Positions 24,990 to 37,875 are shown, counted from the first letter of the stretch. The stretch is DNA of 64,000 nucleotides from Camarhynchus parvulus (GCF_901933205.1 NC_044571.1:76757689-76821688), one strand, 5' to 3'. Notes: generated from the sequence alone by a model not told the origin. Made by a program: numbers and translations.

Positions 24990-25860
24990 ACCACATCGCA
25001 TGATTCATTGATGTGCTGGAGGGAAGGGATCTTGAAAGGCTTGAGAGGTGGGCCCATGCAAATCTCATGAAACTCAACAAGGTCAGGCGCATGGTCTGGC
25101 ATATGGGGTGGGAAAATCACAATCAAAAATGCAGGCTGGATGGAGACTGGATCGAGAGCAGCCCTGCCAAGAAGGACTTGGGGATGTTGGTGGACAAGAA
25201 GCTCAACACAACCCGGCTATGTGCACTTGCAGCCCCGAAACACAACTGTGTCCTGGGCTTCATCCAAAGCAGTGTAAGACAGCAGGGCAAGGGAGGGGAT
25301 TCTGCCCCCCTGCTCTGCCCCTTTGAAACCTGGAGTGCTGCATTCAGCTCTGGAGCCACAAAATAAGATATAAGAACTACATGGCACTGTTGGAGTACAT
25401 CCAAGGGAGGGCCACAAATATGATCAGAAGACTGGAGCACCTCTTCTATGAAGACAGGCTAAGAGAATTGGACTTGTTCAGTCTGGAATAGAAGAGATTC
25501 TAAGGAGACCTTATAACACCTTCCAGTACCTAAAGGAGGCAACAGGAAATCTGGAGTAAGACTTTTTACAAGAGCATGTTGTAATAGAACAAAGGCTTTA
25601 AACCGAAGTGGCTTTAAACTGAATGACCATAGATTTAGAGAATATACTAGGAAGAAATCCTTTAGTGTGAGGGCAGAGAAGCACCAGAACAACTTGCCCA
25701 GAGAAACTGTGGATGTCCCATCCCTGGAAATGTTCAAGGCCAGATTGGATGGGGCTTTGAGCAACCTGGCCTGGTGGAAACTGTCCCTGCCTAAGGCAAG
25801 GGTGCTGGAACTCGATGATATTTCAACCCAAACCATTTTATGACTTTATGATTCTATGTA
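24990..25860 (+). mobile_element. CR1 LINE with complete 3' end
   Basis: The longest continuous copy with an intact tail. It begins in ORF2 near GTGCTGGAGGGAAGGGATC, runs through GAGAGGTGGGCCCATGCAAA, AAGGACTTGGGGATGTTGG, GAAGACAGGCTAAGAGAATT and TTTTTACAAGAGCATGTTG. It ends with CAACCCAAACCATTTTATGA and the tail TTTATGATTCTATGTA. Several indels and stops interrupt ORF2. The 5' truncation and tail-ended 3' side are normal for CR1 target-primed insertion, which usually leaves no clear target duplication; none is seen here. Confidence 0.95.
25013..25366 (+). pseudogene. CR1 ORF2 C-terminal remnant
   Basis: This 117-codon open stretch includes LERLERWAHANLMKLNKV, SSPAKKDLGMLVDKKLNTT and CALAAPKHNCVLGFIQSSV, which line up with the region following the reverse-transcriptase core in CR1 ORF2. 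It lacks the catalytic core, so it starts downstream of the FADD box. The frame is lost after the IQSSV block: the family sequence continues in another frame, showing a frameshift. Inactive. Confidence 0.88.
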
Positions 25861-27625
25861 CCTGTTATTAGTGCTATGATGGAATTCAACCAATCCATTC
25901 TAGAAGGATTCCATACACCATTTAATTCCCAATTAATGTCTAGAAATGCAGCTTAGAGTGAGGTTACCTACCAAGAATTTGCTTTTGATTCTAAGGACTT
26001 TTCTAACCAAACTAGATTGCAGCTTCAAGGGCTTTTATAATTCATGCTGTTGATTTATAGCCTTTGTAGAGATATCAGGCATGAATTTTTATAGAGAAAT
26101 ACACTATGAAAATATGCCATCTAACTGCATTTATTGTGTTGGTGTATTCTTTTCTTCTTTTCTTTGAGAGAACAGGCTAAGAATTAGAAGAATATGTCTT
26201 TAATCTTTGTGTCCCCTCTCTCTTGTTTGCTGTCTCATACCATCTCTCCAAATGCCAGGATAACTCTGATTGTGAAACCATAAATTATCTGTTCTTTCAT
26301 ACAGTTTTATAACAAAAAAAACCAACCAACCAACGAACCAAACAAACAAAAAAACCCAAACCAAAATAAACTTTTGCAAACATAGTAAAAGTTGTACTTA
26401 AGATAAGCCATTCAGTCCTTTTACACTGGCCACTGGAAAATACAAAATCATTCACTGGTTAGATAGGCTAGGAACAAAGCACTGGTCACATGAACTAAGA
26501 GATACTGAAATATATGACTTCAGAAAAACTAATTTATGTTACAAGAATGACATGGCAAGATCTTCACAGATCATCCTCTCATTTTGTGCAGTTGGATGAT
26601 TAATGAATTAGGTATGTTTTTGTGTTTGTCTTCTCTCGTGTCTAGATTCCCAACATAGACAAATACCTCCCTGTTTCACCATCAACACAACATTTATTCA
26701 TTTTCTGAAATTAGAAGCAAGTAGAAAGAAGAAAAAATATTTTTTAATTTAAATGATTTATATTTTTATGGATATTTCTCCCTTTACATATTCTTTAGTA
26801 AAATAAAACTTTTTTCTCAAAAATAAAACAAAATACACACACTCACAAAGAGATAGTTTTTGGTCTTCTGGCTTTCATTTGAGATATGTTTTCATCTGTA
26901 TGTTTTATGCTTCTAAACCCTCAGTACAATTTTGCAGTTAAGCAAAATCTTCTAGCCTGCAAGTAACAGCTTGGGAGGAGCAACAAAACTGGCATTTGCA
27001 GAAATAATGCACATATTCCTTCAATTAGTAATGAGATACGTATCCTTATCAGGGACACTTTCTTTTGTAAAGCTTCCCTGCCTCCTCATCTGTTTTCACT
27101 GCTACAAAGAATGTGTTTGAAATTAAAGAATGATCAAAATCTAACCAGCTGTCAGTTTGTAGATTCTCCAGCCTCTGCATATGTGCTGCCACTCTGCCAA
27201 GGCCATGCCTAAATGCCAATTATAACAAGGAGGACATGCATATTGTGTTACATTAGTTGTAACTAATTTTCCCAATTATTTTGGTTAGCAGTATTGATTC
27301 TTCCATCAAAATGAACAAATTGGATAGGACAAAACACTGGAAGAATCTCTAATTATAAACACCCTCTAAAAAACACCTTCATCAGGCATGATCATGCCCT
27401 TATTATAGCTGTTATGCATTCAAAATCCCAACTGAGGGAAAAATGTGTGTTTTCCTAAGAATTAGTACCTTATTGTCTACTTCCTTACACCAATTTTAAG
27501 CTCTGCAAAGTCTGGGATAATTTTTTGTTTTGGTTTCTCACTACTCAGAACCTCAGTGTGAAACTTCAGTTTCCATAGGTACAAATCTCTCCCAGAAAGT
27601 TTTAAGAAGCTAATGGTATGATTCT
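25861..27625. other. unique AT-rich non-coding DNA
   Basis: No gene recognised. An AACC/AAAC-rich simple stretch lies at 26313-26365. The rest carries no identifiable repeat. Confidence 0.6.
26313..26365. repeat. A-rich AACC/AAAC simple repeat
   Basis: Short runs of CCAA and CAAA units in an A-rich context. Confidence 0.75.
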
Positions 27626-27713
27626 TTGGGCTGTCCTGTGCAGGGCCAGGAGCTGAAGTCTGATGATCCTTGTGGGTCCCTTCCAACTCAGAATATTCTG
27701 TACTTCTGTGAAT
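27626..27713 (+). mobile_element. CR1 LINE, terminal 88 bp
   Basis: CTGTGCAGGGCCAGGAGCTG, GATGATCCTTGTGGGTCCC and TTCCAACTCAGAATATTCTG follow the 3' end of one avian CR1 subfamily that carries the 'CCTTGTGGGTCCCTTCCAACTC' variant. The tail is decayed to TACTTCTGTGAAT. Confidence 0.85.
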
Positions 27714-29889
27714 ACCCAAAATCACAGGGAAAAAAAAAAATCAGAAAATACATATTTATGTTATACCTATCACAGTGAAATCAGACTGTGGAGCTTAGGA
27801 TACCTAAGAGTTTTCTTCTCAATCTTTTCTTTTTGTAGTGTGCCAGTCCTGGACTGTAAGGTACTTCTGTAAAGTCACCTCTCCCTTGAACCCACTTCTA
27901 GCATTGCAATATACAGGTCAAGCATGGCAGCTCCAACTGCTTCCCATTATTTTCTAGATGATATTAGCCTATTTTCCCCTGTTTTTTCTAGTCATTCTGA
28001 TCATCTGCCAGTGTCTTCCAAACAGCATGTTAATTACAGCTTAGTGTTTGGAAATGAATGCAAGAGAAATGAGGGTTTTACAGCTAAAAGAAAGGATCTA
28101 CATATCTAGACATATAACCATTACAGAAGGATGTACATCTGTTGCAATTAGGTGGAAAAAAAAACCAAAAAATCTGAGAAAAAATTATGGTGAAAAATTC
28201 AGTTGAAAGCCATATATTCCTCTGGTGTCTTTGTATTAGACAATAATTCTTGATTTTTGAGATGAAAAGCCACAATAATCATGACATGGATGAGAATTAG
28301 AATACTAATTTTATAAATAGATTTTAAAGGGGAAATTGGGCATCTGGAGTGACTGGGAGTAGTTGCAGAGTTATATTTTTCAGACTTTTACATATATCAC
28401 CATGAAAATTGGTGAAACTCCTGAAAATTCTTAGTTCTTAAAGAGACTTAGAAAAACATAGAGACTTTCTTTTAAGTATTTTATTGCATATATAAATTTA
28501 TGTTACCAATATTTCAAATTACATGTAATTCCACTCTCTACATCACATTCAGGACTGGGTCTAAGGAGAGAATTGTCACATGTCATACAAATATCAAAAA
28601 TATAATTAGTTTCCTAAAACAAAATGTCCTGTGTGTATTTAATTTCTGCCTAAATCCCTCCAAAATACTTCTGAGCAGTGATAGCCAATGCTTTCTGTCA
28701 CAATTGCTATTTGACTATATTGGTTTTTACAAGTATGCCACAAGATTTTGGCCAACATTTCAATATTGAGATGGCTGTCAATTAAAGTCCATGGGAACTG
28801 ATGACTGGATTACAAGACAAAATTTATCAGGCAGGGTTTGATTCCAAACCCTTCTTTTTTTTACAACAGTTTTTTTTCTGGTTAGAAAACAGTTTTTGAA
28901 ACAGTAAAGTTTAACTATCCTCTTCAATGAGCTAAAACTAGAATAAGGAGGTAGAATTCCATCCTTCTTATTATATAGTTTTGTAATGTTTGTGGAGGAT
29001 GTCATAATCCAAAGATAAGAGCATTAGAAATACATAGATACTGAAATTCCAAATATACGTGAAGAGCTGCTAAATTCCAGCAGTGAATTGTTTCCTCTAA
29101 GTACTTTTCATACATGCATGAGTCTCTGTGCGCACTCAGAGTGCTCCAACATGAAATGGCCTCTATAAATGTAAATTTACACTAATATCTAGACAGTATC
29201 CAGGTTATTCCATAAACTGCTGAGTGACATGCATAGTAGAGTTAGAAATTAATAGCTGTGTATCACAGACAAAGCTCCTTGCATGCAAGTAGTTTGTTTT
29301 ACATAATACATGGCATTCCAAGGAAGACTTGGTTTGTATGCATAAATACAGACACATATTTGCACATACCTCAAACAGTGACACAGAAACAGATGCATAT
29401 TGGAAATGACTGAAGAAGTAAGCTATCTACCAGCCCCATTCATTTATACATGAAATGCCTTATTGATTTAAAATGAGGTGAAGAGGCACAATCTTAAGGA
29501 ATCACCTAGCCTTGTTTTGTAAATCTCCAGCTGATTTTTAAGCAGCTAATTCTGGTGGCTAAAAAAGGAAGGCAAACTGACAGAAACACTATTTTTTTGA
29601 TTTGTGAATGCAGAGAAAACTATTTAAACAAACCTTCTGGAACCAGCTTTCCTTTGCTCTCAAGGCTGTTCCTGCCCTCCAGATCCACCTCACCTTATTT
29701 CAGCTACTTGATGGACTTTAGAAATGTGCTAACTACATAAATTCATGGGAAAGAAGAGAACACTCTAGGGAACAGCTTTACTTACTAAGCCTTAATCCAT
29801 GACAACAAAACCCGATCCTTCATATCAAAATCTTCATAAATGTCACAGAATTCGTATTACAGATTTCAGGGAGAGATGAAATGTGGGAG

Positions 29890-30180
29890 TTATACCCCAT
29901 TAGATGGCCAGTTGCGTGATGAGACAGCTCACCACCTCATTTAAGCAAGGAACTGCATTGGGCAGGTCAAGGCAAGACCCATGACATGGCTCCAAGGCTT
30001 TCCCAGATGTTTCCATCCCACACCTGTGGATTTGGCTGAGACAAAAGCCCTTCTCCTTTGTGGCACAACACATGTGGTTGGTCCCATGTGATAGGACCAA
30101 GCCAGGGACATAAAGTACACGTTGGTCATGTGCAGCCAGCAGTCAGCACTGTCCAGCTGCCACCTGGCTCTCCCTAGGAC
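29890..30180. other. GC-elevated island, unclassified
   Basis: About 290 bp of clearly higher GC in otherwise AT-rich DNA, with sharp edges near CCCATTAGATGG and CTCTCCCTAGGACTG. I do not recognise the family. A decayed LTR or DNA element is possible. Open frames on the minus strand here have no recognisable domain. Confidence 0.35.
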
Positions 30181-31121
30181 TGATAAACAAAATAACAAAT
30201 TACAATAGCTCATTGCCTCTTTAATCTATTGTCTTTAGGAAAAGGCAACTGCAGTGTTAAAATGTCGGGATGGTTGTTGTTATTAACAAGGCCAAAAATA
30301 GATCTTTTGAGAATGTGAAAAATGAGGGCAGTAGAATTTAATAGGATCTCTGATGACCTGAAAAAAAAAAAGCCCATTTACAGCTCTTTTGCTGTGTATT
30401 ACAACAAGCAAAAATAAAGCCAATTTATCTCCAAAAAGCAAATTGCTTTATAGTAAATGGCTCATGAGGGTCCAATAAAAACATTAGAGAATCTTTGACA
30501 TGGTAAATAATTAAAGACTGGTCAAAATCTTGATAGAAACTCCCCATTGCCTGCAAATTACAAGATCTCAAGGGTACTCCTGCAGAAAAGGAAATGTAGA
30601 GTAACACAGGAAATGACTCAAGTGCCAGGTCCAACACAACAACATTAAATATTAAATATTAAGTAGCAGCAAGCACCAAAAAAAAAAAAGAACTTTACAT
30701 CATCATCATCTAATTTGGCTCTGTATCATGGGGACTTATACATCTTAATGGTTCAAGCAATAAATTCAACTAGAAAAATCAACAGTGTAATAATCTAAAA
30801 AAAATACATTAGTAGGTCATGTATATGGACATAACCTCTTAAATTGACCAATTAAGTCATAAAAGATAAAATTACATATCATCATTAGGTATTCTATAAG
30901 CTACTCTCTAACAAATAATGAACATTTACCCTTCATTTGATTAAATTTTAAAGACAGTAGGCCCACACAGAAATATTTTTGTTCCACTGAACTACAACTC
31001 CTAAGAAAGAGTGATTTAAATTCCCAAACCACTATGATGATTTTCATTAAAACCACCTCTGCTTTTCATAGTTCAAGACCTGTGCTGCCCCAGCTTAGTC
31101 AAATAAGTCTTTCTCCCAACT

Positions 31122-31144
31122 GCAAAAGCAAAAGCAAAAGCAAG
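31122..31144. repeat. GCAAAA hexanucleotide repeat
   Basis: Three and a half GCAAAA units. Confidence 0.85.
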
Positions 31145-31671
31145 AACCAAATCCTTCATATAAAATACCAATACTGTTCCCCAAACTCTACTTATTTTTT
31201 TGGGGGTAAGCAATATTTTGAGAGAAAAAAAACCCCCAAATCAATGAAAATCATGCCATTAAAAAATAAGGTATAATGTATCAGGGAAGAACAGTAACAG
31301 ATTTTCAAAATGTCATTTACTCTACATTGTAAAAGCAAAATAAGATTTTGAGTTACTCCAAAAATTAAAATGAACAGAGTAGAATCATATCTACTAGGTT
31401 CACCTATAACAAAATGAAACCTCAAAATAACCTTATGACCCCACTCATTCCAGCCAATGTTTGTTTTCAATTTTTTCAATTTTTCATTAACCATTACACT
31501 CTTGTTACAACTCTTTAAACCCACAAGCAACTTTATTTAAATTATAAATAAAGCCAAAAATTAACAAACATTACATTAGCCTTATAAATTGATAGGAGTA
31601 GAGGTAATAAACAAGCTTAAACATAAGAAATTTGTGTTGGATACCAAGGAAAAAAAAAACATAAGAGCGGT

Positions 31672-31852
31672 TGAATACTGCAATATGTTTCCCAGGGAGA
31701 CTGTGGGATGTCTGTTATTGGAATTCTTCAGGACTCTATTGGACATAATCTGGACTGGGTATCACGATATAATTACCCCTGCTTTGAGCTGATGGCTGGA
31801 TTAATTGATCTCCAGAGGTCCCTTCCAATCTCAATTTTTCCATGATTCCACT
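31672..31852 (+). mobile_element. CR1 LINE, old 3' end
   Basis: GTTTCCCAGGGAGACTGTGG, CAGGACTCTATTGGACATAA, CCCTGCTTTGAGCTGATGG, then GATCTCCAGAGGTCCCTTCC and CCATGATTCC follow the 3' region of the older 'TTTGAGCAGG / TCCAGAGGTCCC' CR1 type. The tail is short and degraded. No coding sequence is left. Confidence 0.88.
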
Positions 31853-34446
31853 ATTTTCTTCTGTCTGTATTTTCATTGTCAAGCTTTTAAAAAAAATTAA
31901 AAGAGACCAACCAACCAGAAATAACATATGGTATAATGAGAAAAAAGAATGCTTAATGGCAAAATAACTAAACATCTTTGGCAACCTTGGTGGTGTTAGT
32001 TGGTCTAACAATGTCAATACTCAAATAATCAAGCCACAGAAAAATGCACAGCACATAAGGCTCATACTTTGAAAAGCATCCTTTATGCTGTCAGTCCTCT
32101 AAGAAGTCACAGCTCCATGGAACATGTTTAGCAGTGACCCATGGCAAATACCTAGTGAAGGGAACTTGCTTCTGTAAAACTGTTCTTTGGAAAGGATGAA
32201 ATACAGAGGAAAAAACATGGTTACAACAGATCTGAATTTTGACCCCAAATCTCTCTCTTTCTCTTTTTCTAAGAAACTGTACAAGGTCAAGGAGATAATA
32301 AAGACTTTTTTCAATCATTGCCATTTAAAATCAAGCATCATTTGGTAATAAAACCTTTTGTGCTTTAGCTGATTATATTCAGAAGATTTATACAGAGACT
32401 TAAACAAATGTGGCTGCTTAACCTGGTAAAATTCCTTTGGCAATAGATCTAGAAAATGCCAAGGTCTCTAAGATGAAACTTCACATGGTCTTCTGCTACT
32501 GCGCTAAAACATGGGAAAATTTTCAATATGTATTATGAATCAGTACAGCACTGATATAACAGTTATATTGATTTATGGTTTTTCATGTACTCTAAGAGAA
32601 AAAGAAACATATCAGAAGTGGAACTCAAAGCAAACTTATTGTTTATTTATCTAGGTCCCCAAGAAAATATTTGTGCTATGATGAACATGAATTCTAGAAG
32701 TACCTTATAAACTACCGAGGACAGTACAGACTACAATCTTGTTTTTTGGTTCAAGCACTGTCAAAGAAAGCTTTTAAACCTCCTGTTGTGGGTTTTTTAA
32801 AGGACAACCAGGAATTAATAAGAAGAGAGGGGATGAATTAAAAATTCAAGCTGTCCTTTCAATTAGGAATAATGGATTAATTAGAGGCCAAACCATCTGT
32901 ATTTCTTTGTCAGCAAGAAATTACTGTGTCATGGATTATGACACTGTATAGCACGTACCAGAATAGTGACATTGTAATGTCACCATACTCACACTTTCAT
33001 CTCTTTTTGATGGGTGATTATGTCATTACAAAGGATGTGAAACACAACATCACCGTAAATCATCCACATAAATCTATGTAACTCATGATAAATTCATGAC
33101 ACTATTTGTTTTGCAATAACTTGTCTTGCTGAGGGTACAATTGCTCCACTACAATTGAGACAGCTCAATTCTTATTTTAATGTACTACTTGAAATTCTTG
33201 CCTCTCTGTAAAACATGAAGGAAAAAAATACGCATTCGATTTGAAACTTACCAAAATTAGAAAAGATGCAGGCACAATATACCACATATACCAAAATACC
33301 CTTAAAAAAACAAAGCTAAATCGTATGATACAAATACACGTACACAAATACACATTCAAATTGTGGCCAAAAATAATTACTGAGCGATATTGCATTTTTT
33401 TCTTGTGAAAAAGATTGCAGAAAAAAGGCTGAATTTTAAACATTTGTATTCAGTGATTAATGTTTTCCATCTATATATACATAATTTATTTCCCTTCTTT
33501 TTCCTCTTGCTTAAAAGAAAGGTTCAAACTATCATGACTTCTTTACAGGAATAGCCAGGAACAATGTAGATCCACGTGTAAATTGAATTTTTGTCTTCTT
33601 TTACAGCTCTGCTGAACAAGTAGAAAATAAATGTAAATGAGGAAGGAAAGCAGCCAGAGTTCCTCAGAGTTCCACTGGGATTGTAAAGAACATGTTGCTA
33701 GTGATATTTCTGCTGTTGTGTTTAGTGCCAACAAATCTCCAAAGAAATTTTTTTTTTCAAACCACCAAACTGTTGCAAACCTCAGTTAATGTGCTCTGCA
33801 TAATAGTACTTCTAAATTCATACATGGTTCCTTTCTGCTTTCTCAAGCTAAGCACCTAGAGACTCCAAAGCAACCCAGGGAAAAATAACCACTGCATATA
33901 TTAGAAAATTCATAACTACAAAGCCCTAGTCTGTAGAATTACTACGCTTTTTACTATTCTACTTGACTGTCAGTACAAGGTATTTTACAAGCATTAAAGC
34001 CAACAAGTCAAATGGCTAGACTGATATAATGTTAATATAGCAGTTTTCAGAGCATGTTTTGTGTAGCAATGAGATGATAAGAAAATATATGCAAAAGAAG
34101 ACAGAAAAGAAGTGTGAGAGAGAGAAGGAAATGGTAAAATGTTGCTAACCTAATCTACCACATATGTAAAGGTCAACCCACAAAATGAAGAAATGTTTTT
34201 GCTTTTTGCTTAGTGCCTCTCTAACTAGCAAACTTAATGCCCAAGATCTGCTGACTTCTCTAGGAGCAGAGGACCTGACGCACAAGGAAGAATAAACTGT
34301 AGGACAAGTCTATGGCATGCACACTACTGTCAAGGAAAACAATTCTGACCAAAAAAAATCCTGCTTCTTGGAAAACTCCCAATATAGTACCTACATTGAT
34401 TTTTTAAGCCTTGACTGTCTCAACCTGTTTCAGTACTGATTAACAA
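31853..34446. other. unique AT-rich non-coding DNA
   Basis: No gene or dispersed repeat recognised. It contains a clustered inverted-repeat region at 32908-33025 (separate entry) within a stretch (32840-33130) that also has TTAATTAG and GGATTA cores. Confidence 0.55.
32908..33025. promoter_or_regulatory. cluster of TGTCA/TGACA motifs with two inverted repeats
   Basis: Six TGTCA or TGACA pentamers occur in 118 bp (32908, 32927, 32939, 32967, 32978 and 33021). Four of them form two inverted repeats: GTGTCAT-GGATT-ATGACAC at 32926-32944 and GTGACATT-GT-AATGTCAC at 32966-32983. TGACA is the core bound by TALE homeodomain proteins (MEIS, TGIF, PREP), so a regulatory role is possible. Function is inference only. 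Confidence 0.3.
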
Positions 34447-34922
34447 TTCACAGATCAACTAAGATTGGAGGGGACTTCCAGACATCATTTAGTTCAATCC
34501 TCATATACAGAAAAGACACATAGAACTGGTTGAACAGGATCATGTGCAGGACGTTGTTGAGTAGATAAAAGGAGAGACTCCACAACCTCTCTGCACAACC
34601 TGTGCTCAGTCACCTTCAAAGTAAAAAACTGTTTCCTGATGTTTCAGTTTGTACTAATTGGCTCTTCTGCCAGTTGGACACCAATAAATAAAAGAGCCTG
34701 GTTGTATCCTCTTTGCACCCTCCTTTCAGGTTCTTGTGATATTGATCGCATTGGCCTGAGCCTTCTCTTCTTCACACTGAACAAGCCCAGGTCTGCCTTT
34801 TGCATTGGAGACATACTTCACTTCATGGCCCTTCACTGGACTGCCTTAAGTGTGTCCATGTCTCTCTTGTGGTGCGGAGTCCAGACCTGGACACAGCATT
34901 CCAAGTGTCATCTCACCAGGGC
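34447..34922 (-). mobile_element. CR1 LINE, old 3' half
   Basis: On the plus strand it opens TCACAGATCAACTAAGATTG, then GAGACTCCACAACCTCTCTG, GTAAAAAACTGTTTCCTGAT, CTTCTCTTCTTCACACTGAA and CAGACCTGGACACAGCATTC. This is the reverse complement of the older CR1 type from its 3' end into ORF2. Divergence is high. It ends where a younger CR1 in the other direction begins. Confidence 0.88.
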
Positions 34923-35112
34923 TGGCAGAGAAATTGTGGATGCCCAATCTTTGGAAGTGTTCAAGGCCAGGCTGGATGGGGCCCTAAGCAACCTGGTCTC
35001 ATGGGAGGTGGCTCTGTCCATGGCAGGGCAGTTGGTATGAAATGACCTTTAATGTCCATTCAACCCAAACCATTCTATGGTTCTGTGGTTCTATGATTCT
35101 ATGATTTTATTA
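34923..35112 (+). mobile_element. CR1 LINE, young 3' end
   Basis: GAAATTGTGGATGCCCAATC, then GTTCAAGGCCAGGCTGGATG, GGGCCCTAAGCAACCTGGTC, CATGGCAGGGCAG and CAACCCAAACCATTCTATGG, followed by tail units GTTCTATGATTCTATGATTT. It is much closer to the remembered consensus than its neighbour, so it is a separate and later insertion. Confidence 0.93.
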
Positions 35113-36747
35113 TTATTTGTGGGTGAAAGAAGAGTACCCTTTTGCTTTTAAATTCTTCAGTTAATTGCTATAAATATAACCATTTAACATATTTTGGTTA
35201 TTATGTTGTCACATAGTTGGGCTGATCACTGTGAGAATTCACACTTACAGAGATGATTCGAAAAGGAATGCAAAAATTAGCTAAATGACAAGAAGAAATA
35301 AACCTGGGAAACAAGGTGAAACATCAGTTGGAAACTATACATCTACCAAAATCCTATACTCTGTTTTCCCTAAATACTCCCAAAAACTGTGAAATAACAG
35401 CGGGAATGGCAGTCTCTGTTGTAACACACTGGTAAGATAATTTGATTTGCTGCCTTATCAAAGAATAGTCACTTCCATCCTTGATCTATACAAACTGGCC
35501 TTGTCTTGTGAAACCAGTCACAGAACTCTGAGATGGTGTTGTTGCCTTATCTCACAAAACATTGTAAATACCATCATTATTCTTGAATAAGGGAAGGTGA
35601 ATACAATATCTGATAAAAAAGTACCAAATGGAAATATAGACAAATATTCTTTAGTGTATGTCTTTTTAACATGTTAATAGTAATTCTAATTTTTTTAACC
35701 ATTATCTAAATTCTCTGTGACAGAAACATGTTGAACTAATTCTCTTCTGTTGCCTTTTTTCTTATTAATTTCAAATTAAGCACAAGAAATACTTCCATTG
35801 TTTCATCTAGAAAAGAAGTGACAGCCAAGGAGGACAATATTTATCTAACCTTGAAAGTGAAATAAAATAAAAGTATTAGTGCACTAACTATTCATTGTTG
35901 CGTACTTCCAGATATCAAAATTTGTACTAATTTAAGTATTATGTCACTCTCATATTGAAATATATGGGAAAATTTAGAAAACTTCTCTCAGAGCTTTAGT
36001 ATTTTCATTAAATGAGAAATTTTGAATTTCATAACTAAAAATTGACTGATTTTGGGTAATGGTTTCTATATGTCTGATTTTATGTAGAAAAAATAGAGAT
36101 AAGTAAAAAAGCATACAATGTGATAACTACACCACATTGTAATGATACTAGTGAGAATTATTAATAAGGCTTTCAGCCTGTATCCTAAAATAATCTCTCA
36201 GGAGTGTTATTCTTGTCTTTTCTGATGATACCTGGAGGACAGACTCCTAATTTAATGTGCCTGAATTACATACCTAGTATAGGAAGCAAAATTATGTCCA
36301 CTTAATTCCAAAAGTCTTTAATAGAAGGATGATATGTAAAGCAAGTATATATACACCAGATTTACAAAGCAACACATATTTTAGCAACTCTTCATCTTAA
36401 TTTAAAAACAAGCACAAACCTATCCTATGGATGTCAAAATAATTTCTGCACAGGGCTTCTGTTTGGAAGATTGAATTATTTGTTTGGTTGTCTGCAGTTA
36501 AACATAGTAGAGGTACAGTTTTGCAATGTATCTCCAGAACTTATTTTAGAAATGAAATCTCTATGTCTATATGTATATCTTATCTTTATATCCACAGATC
36601 AAATAATTAGAATTCTGTAGTTGGCTGATTAAATTAGAATATACTATTCTAAATCTTTCCTTATCATTCTGAAAAATCTACATTTGCACATGATCCATAT
36701 AGGTTTTTACACTTCTATCCATTATGAATTCAGGCAAGTACCAAAAG
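35113..36747. other. unique AT-rich non-coding DNA
   Basis: No gene or repeat recognised between the CR1 pair and the LTR. Confidence 0.6.
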
Positions 36748-37090
36748 GATTTTGTGCTGGTTTGAAAAGGAAGTGAGTTTTTTGGGAGTTTGGTGGTCAA
36801 ACCAATAGGCACTCAGATTTGAATATTGGCACCTGGTGTGGCCACTGAGGACATGGATACGCCTCTGAGAGCACAGGGGGTTAAAAGCAGAGAACTCCCA
36901 GGGGGAAGCTCTCTTGGGTTCTGGCAGTAAAAGAGGTCAGACCTCCCCTGCCTGGCTGCAGGCTGGGCGGGGGAGGGGAAGCCATGCGGCTGGGTGAGGT
37001 AGGCCAGGCCTTGGACAGAGAAGGGAGGTGAAGGCCCCTGCAGGATGGAAGGGTGGAGGAACATTGGAAAGTCATCGGGCAGCCACCCCC

Positions 37091-37108
37091 AGAGAGAGAG
37101 AGAGAGAG
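37091..37108. repeat. (AG)9 dinucleotide run inside the LTR
   Basis: Nine perfect AG units within the proposed U3 region. Confidence 0.95.
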
Positions 37109-37875
37109 CCTGTGCCTGTGCTACCCTGAAATTTGATATCATGTGCTGGCGAGAAGGAGAAGGTGGGGCAGCGAAAGGGTGCCCGGCAGAGCGGCCATGG
37201 GAGTTCTGGACAGGCAGAGCCTGAGATTTTAACCCTTTTCTTGGATGATGGAAACCTTAAAAATGCTGATCCTCCGGAGCTGAATGAGAAGAGAGGTAGG
37301 GATGAATAGCAGAAAATGGGCAAGTGTGATGCAAGTTTGTGCAAGTGAAAGATGTCTGAGAGAAGTTGAGAAGAATCCTAGGTGGGAGTAGATGATGGGG
37401 TGGCTTTTGACTGGACTTTTCTTGTATAGCCATGGACAGAAACATTTTTCCTGCGACACAGAGACTGCATTTAAGGGGAGGCAATGGCTCAGAGCCAAGG
37501 GAGTGCAGTGATGTTATGTGAAAGAGTGCGTGAACAGAGACGATGGGTGAGGAGGGTGGTGGTGCCCTCGATCTTCAGTGGAGGAGAAGATCTCTGTTTG
37601 TGAAACCCCTTGGCCCCAGGGGGTGAATCTGGGGGGGACAGGTGTACTGAAAGTGACAGACTGCTTTTCTTGGAACTGGGTAAAGCATCCTTAAAAGGGG
37701 AACCCTAGAAGCAGCTCTGGTCCGTGTGCAGTGGTGAGAGCACTGGGTATGGAAGGAAGATGTCACGATGGCAAATGTTCTCTGCGCAGTGCCACGTGCG
37801 ACATTGAAACGCAAGAGTTTCAACTGTGTTTCCTGGGGAAGCCTATGGTACAAGAGGGACTCCTCTCTTCTTGAT

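Larger units (their letters stand above)
27714..31671. other. unique non-coding DNA with a GC-richer island
   Basis: Positions 29890-30180 are notably GC-richer than the flanks and have no identified family. Short simple repeats occur (GCAAAA units at 31122-31144, A-runs at 30361 and 30679). At 27826-27870 a TTTTTGTAG-like acceptor and a GTACTT-like donor sit 22 bp apart, which is too little to support a micro-exon. Confidence 0.5.

Noticed and set aside
25459..25836. 125-codon minus-strand open frame
   Set aside because: Antisense reading of the CR1 3' region.
27826..27870. Acceptor-like TTTTTGTAG and donor-like GTACTT bracketing 22 bp
   Set aside because: Such pairs are common by chance; no flanking exons, frame or conservation to support a micro-exon.
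34639..35040. 133-codon plus-strand open frame
   Set aside because: It runs antisense through an old CR1 and then sense into a younger one; a chimera of two repeats.
36813..37498. Several minus-strand open frames of 64-109 codons
   Set aside because: They lie inside the solo LTR, which is non-coding and runs in the other direction.
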